Assembly (NCBI RefSeq): GCF_963924675.1
Contig: NC_089238.1
Span: 41,992,879-42,056,878, forward strand
DNA: 64,000 nt
From: Phocoena phocoena
Taxonomy: Eukaryota > Chordata > Mammalia > Artiodactyla > Phocoenidae
Direction: 5' to 3'
Made by a program: the position numbers and the translations under genes. The notes beneath the pieces are model-generated. The model was not told the origin of the DNA, searched no databases, and saw only the letters and a list, made by a program, of their open reading frames with translations. Numbering within the stretch: position 1 is the stretch's first letter; each line of letters begins with the position of its first letter. Below are positions 58,156-64,000 of the stretch, piece after piece.

Positions 58156-59999
58156 GAATTTTTTTTTTTTTTTTGGTCTAGTGGAAAAACATTATTAGTG
58201 TTTTTATTAAGTATTTTTCATTTATTTCATTTTGTCTGCTGTTGTTACATCCAATTACGTGTAACATTTTATTTATACTTTTATAGCATTTATCACATAT
58301 TACCTTTTGTCGTTTCTCCTTTATTAATTGGTCTTTTTTGGGGGGGGAGTGTACATATCTTCCTTTTCCATCTCAACTGAACAACTTGAGGACACAGTCT
58401 GTATATTAAACTTTTTAAATATCCTACTTGCTTTGCATATAGGAGAGAGTTCTTTGTTATTGAAGAGGGAGAAACATTACAGTTTTCTTTAAGAGTAAAA
58501 AATTGTTTCCTATCATTTATGTCAGGAATAGATAAAAGTATATACATTGGATTTGTGAGACAAGGATTTTCTTTACCTATAGAAGAACTGTTTTAATCCA
58601 TTATTGACTCCTTATAATAAGATTAAATTTTTATGTCACTGTAAGAGCAAACTGCTCATCCATAAACCAAGTATTTAAGTAGATAATAGTTTATTAAATA
58701 GAATTTTGTTCTAATGACAGTTATGTTCTAATAACAAATTTAGCTGAAGAGAACCTCAACAAAGATCATTCATATACGATTTATGTGATAACCTTCAGTC
58801 TATGGTGAGAGTGACCAGGTCCCACATATTATTCAAAAAGCAGATGATGGTGTTGAACACAGGCCCTTTATTCAAATATCTGCAAAAATCCTTAATCTAG
58901 ACCTATTAGCAGCAGTTTTTAACTAGATTTTTTTACCCATGCCATAAATATTTCTCATGATCTCCCCAGGACAGGGAAATTAGGATTACAAAATATGTCT
59001 ATATTTGTGACAGAATTTTTCATAATTCATCCAACCAATATTTACAGTTCATCTTCTATATGTTAGTGATTTCCGCTATAAACACTTTATACAGCCAAAT
59101 TTTGGCCAGTGTGTAACATTCATATGTGCTAAAACTAAGTATACATATTGTTATAGTGATGTCACGTGGAGTGGGATAAAACTTGCTCTGAAAGGTTGGA
59201 AGCAAGTGTAATGTCAAGCCAGAGTCATAGAAAGATTGTGTGTGTGCTAGAAAAATATAAGAATTTTGCCTCATGAATGTGCAGGAGAATGTATTCAGGA
59301 CCTTAAATAGCCCTGCACAGACTGCAACACAGTTCTGAGGAGTGACTAGAAAAAGTGAAGAACCATGGATAGATAAGCAGTATAGAAGTGATGTGTTGTA
59401 ATTATCGTTGACTTTTGTGGTCTTGACTTTTAATCCCTTCAAAGACCCTTGGTCAAATGGAAAAGATGGGCAAAACAGAAACTGTGACATATGAGAAGTG
59501 CCTTAATAGTGATATGTGGAATGTTACAGAAATATAAATGAGGAAGGCTATGTGCTGTCAAAAATTGGTCTTTTTGTGAAAGGGGAGACAAAGAGCAATT
59601 GACTTGCTGTCTTTCTGGAGATAACCCTTTGCAGATATTCTTTGATGTTGCATAATGATCCCATTCTGTAGATTATGTATGTTTAATGCCTGCTATCTTC
59701 CAGGCTCTCTTAACCATTTTACTTTTATTTTATCAGTTAATCTTATTTAATCCTCTCAGTTATTCAGGACAGTTGGTATTGGGGTTAGTATTAGAGTTTT
59801 GTGGATTAGAAATTGAGATTGAAAAGTTAAATTATTTGTCCAAATCATTAAGTTTATAATTAACAGAACTGAAATTCAAATTTGGTCTATTTAATTTCAT
59901 ATCTTAGCCTCTGTCTACTCTACTCTACTTTGTCCAGAGTATATTGTATTAATTGTACACTCAAATACGCACTGATATTCAGTACTTCCAACACTCAAA

Positions 60000-60180
60000 C
60001 ACAGGCCTAGGCACTTTTCATACATTATCTCATTTAATTCCCACAACAGCCATCTGAAGGTGGTATTCAATGTTTAACAAATGTGGAAACTGAGGCTCAG
60101 ACAAGTAAATTATGTGTTTCAAACCTCTCAAAAGTTAAATGGTAATATCAAGACCTGAACTGAGATTCATTTGACTTTAA
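60000..60180 (-). mobile_element. MIR-like remnant, minus strand
   Basis: TTATCTCATTTAATTCCCAC, the CATCTGAAGGTGGTATTCAA phrase, then GTGGAAACTGAGGCTCAGAC, match reversed MIR. Confidence 0.65.
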
Positions 60181-60564
60181 AATTTGTTGCTCTGTATTAA
60201 CACTTCAGTGATTTTACGAAAATTATCCAAAGGGCATCAACTGTAGGTTAGCAAATGCATTGTAGGGTGTGAGATACAGATATAAGACAGTTGCACACTG
60301 ATACCCCACTGTTCTTTCAGCATTTATTGAATAGTGACTTTTCCCCCATTGTCGTTGTTTCTGCTATTGAATCTTTTTCTGAAATTATGTTCTAATCTAT
60401 GTTTTTCTTTGTTATTTGATGGCATATATTTAAAATTAATATTATTATTTAATAGAACATATGCTTATTATTTAAAAGTCCAAACATTGTAGAAATAGTT
60501 AACTTCAAAAATAGAAGTCACTGTAATTGCAATGTAGATATAACCGTTATTAGCGAATTGGCAT

Positions 60565-61158
60565 TTTTTGTTTGTTTACTTTTTTTTAACATCTTTATTG
60601 GCGTATAATTGCTTTACAGTGGTGTGTTAGTTTCTGCTTTATAACAAAGTGAATCAGCCATACATATACATATATCCCCATATCTCCTCCCTCTTGCATC
60701 TCCCTCCCACCCTCCCTATCCCACCCCTCTAGGTGGTCACAAAGTACCGAGCTGATCTCCCTGTGCTATGCGGCTGCTTCCCACTAGCTATCTGTTTTAC
60801 ATTTGGTAGTGTATATATGTCCATGCCACTCTCTCACTTCATCCCAGCTTACCATTCTCCCTCCCTGTGTCCTCAAGTCCATTCTCTACGTCTGCGTCTT
60901 TACTCCTGTCCTGCCCCTAGGTTCTTCTGAACTTTTTTTTTTTTAGATTCCATATATATGTGTTAGCATATGGTATTTGTTTTTCTCTTTCTGACTTACT
61001 TCACTTTGTATGACAGACTCTAGGTCCATCCACCTCACTACAAATAACTCAATTTTGTTTCTTTTTATGGTTGAGTAATATTCCGTTGTATATATGTGCC
61101 CCAGCTTCTTTATCAATTCATCTGTCGATGGACACTTAGGTTGCTTCCATGCCCTGGT
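60565..61158 (-). mobile_element. L1 LINE 3' end, antisense to SNTB2
   Basis: TTTATTGGCGTATAATTGCT and the 3' UTR run to the last ORF2 codons in reverse, where truncation occurs. It is flanked by the perfect 12-bp duplication GCGAATTGGCAT (60553-60564 and 61159-61170). It is inserted into older L1-like AT-rich text (about 60455-61240). Confidence 0.93.
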
Positions 61159-62526
61159 GCGAATTGGCATATTTTTCTTAAGTACTTTATGAACATACAA
61201 ATGTATATATAATTTTTTAAAACATAAAACTGAGAGCTTACTTTTTTCACTTAGCAACTCTGGTACCCTTAGTTTTACCTTTGGTTTTATAGAGTTTGAG
61301 TCATTTTACGATGTTTTTAAGAATCTGATAGGGTTTATTAAAAAAACAACCAAGCAAAACTAGCCTCTGCTTTCATATTTCAGCAGGAGACTAAGAAGCA
61401 ATATAAATTATTCCTAACCAGCCTTATGCAAATTGCCTTTCTCATTGCCTCTACTCTAGTGAAAATGAAATTAAAGTCTTTATCTTTCTATTTTTTTTAA
61501 TCCTATAGATGGTCAAGACTTTTCTATTGTTGTCAGCAGTTCTCTGCTTTGTATGTTTTGAAGTAAGCAAGAAGGGTATGAAACAGATTGGACCATTGTT
61601 TCACATAAAGCAGTACTTCCTTTCAGGGGAGGGAGAAGTACTAAAAGTAGAATTGACTTATAAAAACAGAGATCTGTCATAGGAAATAAATACAAATCTC
61701 AACACCAAAAGGAAAAGAAAAATATGTAATTTGAAGTAATTTTTCAAATGCAGTGTCTCCTGTTTATGGGTTAGTTATATAAAGGATTCTAAACACACAT
61801 ACTTAACTATTTAGCAGTTTCCACGGGGAAATCTGCCGGTAGCTGTCTTCCTTACAAAAACATTTAAAAATGCAAACCTAAGGTGTTTAAACTATTTTTT
61901 AATAAAAAATTGAAAAGCTTGCATATTCTTTTGCAGTTTGAAGAAACATTCCAAAGAAAATCACTTTAAATTCATTTTTTAAATATTTACTTTATAAATG
62001 ACCCACAACTGGTTTTACCATATAAGATTAGTAGTTGAAGAAGACTACCAAGGAGAAATTACACAGTAAAGAGTCCAAAGACCCAAATTATTTCAATCTA
62101 GTTTGTTCTATGTTTGAATACATAAAAGCGTGAAAGCTAATACTTTTGAATAAAAGTAATAGATATCCATGTTGGAATTTGATTGAGGCCAAAAAAATAT
62201 CTTTTTTTGCCAGTTTGCATAAATTTATTATAAAGGGCCATAATTTTAAAATCCTGAAATTTTAATTGCTGGGGACAAATTTCAGAGATACCTTATTTCT
62301 GGTTTGTTTGGATTTATTCCACTGTAGCTAAGAGGTTTAAAAGGAAACTTGAATTCTCCATGTCATCTTGGTAGTAATTTGAGATCCTCAGAAAGAATAT
62401 ATCTCCTACTTTTATTGACTTGGACAGGCCTTGGAGTGACGTGGAGAAGGAAAGATGGGTAATGAAGTGATCTGAAAATCTCAGGACAAGCACAAACTAT
62501 AGTTATTTTTTTAAAGCAGAACATTG

Positions 62527-62731
62527 GGGCTTCCCTGGTGGCGCAGTGGTTGAGAGTCCGCCTGCCGATGCAGGGGACACGGGTTCGTGCCCAGGTCCGG
62601 GAAGATCCCACATGCTGTGGAGTGGCTAGGCCCGTGAGCCATGGCCGCTGAGCCTGCGCGTCTGGAGCCTGTGCTCCGCAACGGGAGAGGCCACAACAGT
62701 GAGAGGCCCACGTACCAAAAAAAAAAAAAAA
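62527..62731 (+). mobile_element. Young CHR-family SINE, + strand
   Basis: GGGCTTCCCTGGTGGCGCAG, then GAGAGTCCGCCTGCCGATGC and B-box-like GGGTTCGTGCCC, the full body and an A16-like tail. It is flanked by the perfect duplication AGAACATTG (62518-62526 and 62732-62740). It looks like one of the youngest insertions here. Confidence 0.94.
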
Positions 62732-63129
62732 AGAACATTGAAATCACATAAGCACATGTACAGCTTCTGAGGACATGCTTGGTTTCTTTGCTGGGGATTT
62801 TTTCCTCCTGATGACCAGCAAGAAAAAAGGAGCTAACTTCACAGAGTTAAATGATAAGGCAATAATGGGAAATTAAGTATGACTTTGGAAATGCTAGTAC
62901 AGCAAATCCAAAGAAGTATTGCTCAAATCTGTGTTAGATTTAAGGTTCTGGTGATCGTTCTGTAGCTCCTCACTGTCATAACTCACAAATCACTCCTCCT
63001 GTGTCTTCAGACAAAAAAGTGTAGAGACATGAATTTCCTGCTTTTAAAGAGAAGAAAATAATAACATCCTGTATTTGTTGAAGCAGATCAAGATTGGGTT
63101 GCCATATATACATACCATTTTTCACCCAT

Positions 63130-63810
63130 TAAAATAGCGAAGATTGTTTTAAATAAGGTAACTTCCTGTTGACAAGTCTACTGACGTGGACATGCTCATA
63201 TACTGCTGGTGGGAGTATAAAATGGTATAATCCTTTTGGGGAGAAATTTGCAATATTTATCATGAGTCTTAAATATTCCTTTGACACAGTAATTTCTCTC
63301 CTGAAAAATATATTTATTATAGCATTATTTAAAGTAAGTGCCCAATAAATTAGGGAACGCCTAAATAAATTATGGTAAACACGATGGAATGCTCTATAGC
63401 TATTTTTAAATGATGCTTATGAAGAGTTTGTTTAACATGGGAAGATGTATGTTACCATGTTAAGTAAAGGACTAAAACATGTGGAAGGAGATGGGGTAGA
63501 GTCATGAATTTTTTATATTTGTTTTCATTTTCTTTTCAGTATTTGCCAGTGTAATTATCTGAGGGGAAAGGATAAGGCCAGCAGAAGGTAAAATGGTGGT
63601 TGCCAGGGGCTGGGGGAAAGGGAATGGGGAGTTATTGTTTAAAGGGTACCGAGTTTCAGTATGGGAAGATGAAGAAGTTCTGGAGATGGATGGAGGTGAT
63701 GGTTGCGCAACAGTGTGAAAGTACTTGATGCCACTGAACTGTACACGTAAAAAAGTTAAAATGGTAAATTTTATGTTATATGTATTTTACCACAATTACC
63801 AAAAAAAGTG
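63130..63810 (+). mobile_element. Old L1 ORF2-end and 3' UTR remnant
   Basis: CATATACTGCTGGTGGGAGT, TGACACAGTAATTTCTCTCC and AACACGATGGAATGCTCTAT, then GGTGGTTGCCAGGGGCTGGG and AAATGGTAAATTTTATGTTA, follow the L1M 3' order. A diverged patch lies at about 63480-63575. Confidence 0.6.
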
Positions 63811-64000
63811 GGGCCATTACAATGGTTTGGGTGATCCAGAGCATGTCGGTAGTGGGAATTGAGGGAAGTAGGTAGATTAGAGAAAAATTGCAGAGGTGGG
63901 ATGAGATCGTTTGGCACTTGATTGGATGTGGGGGCTAGGGAGAGGGAGGAGTCTACAAAGGTTTAGAGAAGTGGTTCCCAAAGCATCATGGGCATGAGAA

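Larger units (their letters stand above)
28910..64000 (+). other. SNTB2: SNTB2 intron 1 (5' 35 kb)
   Basis: Everything after the exon 1 donor is intron, since the expected next coding text (VKFIREVTPY in human) does not appear before the window ends. It is filled with SINEs, L1 pieces and MIRs listed separately. The non-repeat stretches (for example 29340-30980, 34850-35880, 42000-43180, 48350-50000, 57440-60450) show no supportable exon, apart from the unexplained segment at 58051. Confidence 0.85.

Noticed and set aside
1..64000. CRISPR arrays, operons, prophage or bacterial features
   Set aside because: None is present. This is spliced mammalian nuclear DNA, and the regular repeats are SINEs with tails and duplications.

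Overview
The window is nuclear DNA from a mammal, most likely a cetacean and probably a toothed whale. Every gene-like signal is a GT-AG-spliced vertebrate gene. The repeats are dominated by tRNA-derived SINEs of the CHR type typical of whales, hippos and ruminants, including young copies with long A-tails and perfect target-site duplications. Mammal-wide MIR, L2, old L1 and MLT1 remnants lie beneath them. The species call is inferred from repeats only.

Two protein-coding genes lie head-to-tail on the plus strand. Positions 584-18905 carry the last 12 coding exons, the stop codon and the short 3' UTR of UTP4 (CIRH1A, cirhin), a WD40 protein of the small-subunit processome. All exon phases join. 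With the human length of 686 residues and no indels, the window holds residues 177-686, and the first exons lie upstream. After about 9.4 kb of repeat-rich intergenic DNA (18906-28190), a CpG-rich promoter leads into SNTB2 (beta-2 syntrophin) coding exon 1 at 28330-28909. That exon holds the start of the split PH1 domain and nearly all of the PDZ domain. The rest of the window (28910-64000) is SNTB2 intron 1, and its second coding exon is not reached. The UTP4-SNTB2 order and orientation match the human 16q22.1 neighbourhood.

The two proteins do unrelated jobs: nucleolar rRNA processing, and membrane scaffolding with dystrophin-family proteins. They are linked only by conserved synteny.

Most of the sequence is introns and spacers filled with transposons. 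I place 26 CHR/tRNA-Glu-like SINEs (18 minus, 8 plus) and four fairly young L1 3' ends, all antisense to the host genes. I also see older L1, L2 and MIR pieces, one solo MLT1-like LTR and one DNA-transposon-like inverted-repeat element split by SINEs. Several insertions are nested and can be ordered in time from their target-site duplications. The clearest is a three-layer nest at 33051-34843.

I found no new multi-gene system. The items most worth checking are an unidentified exon-like open segment at 58051 in SNTB2 intron 1, two upstream AUGs before SNTB2, a CTCF-like site in a UTP4 intron, and a 239-base polypyrimidine tract.
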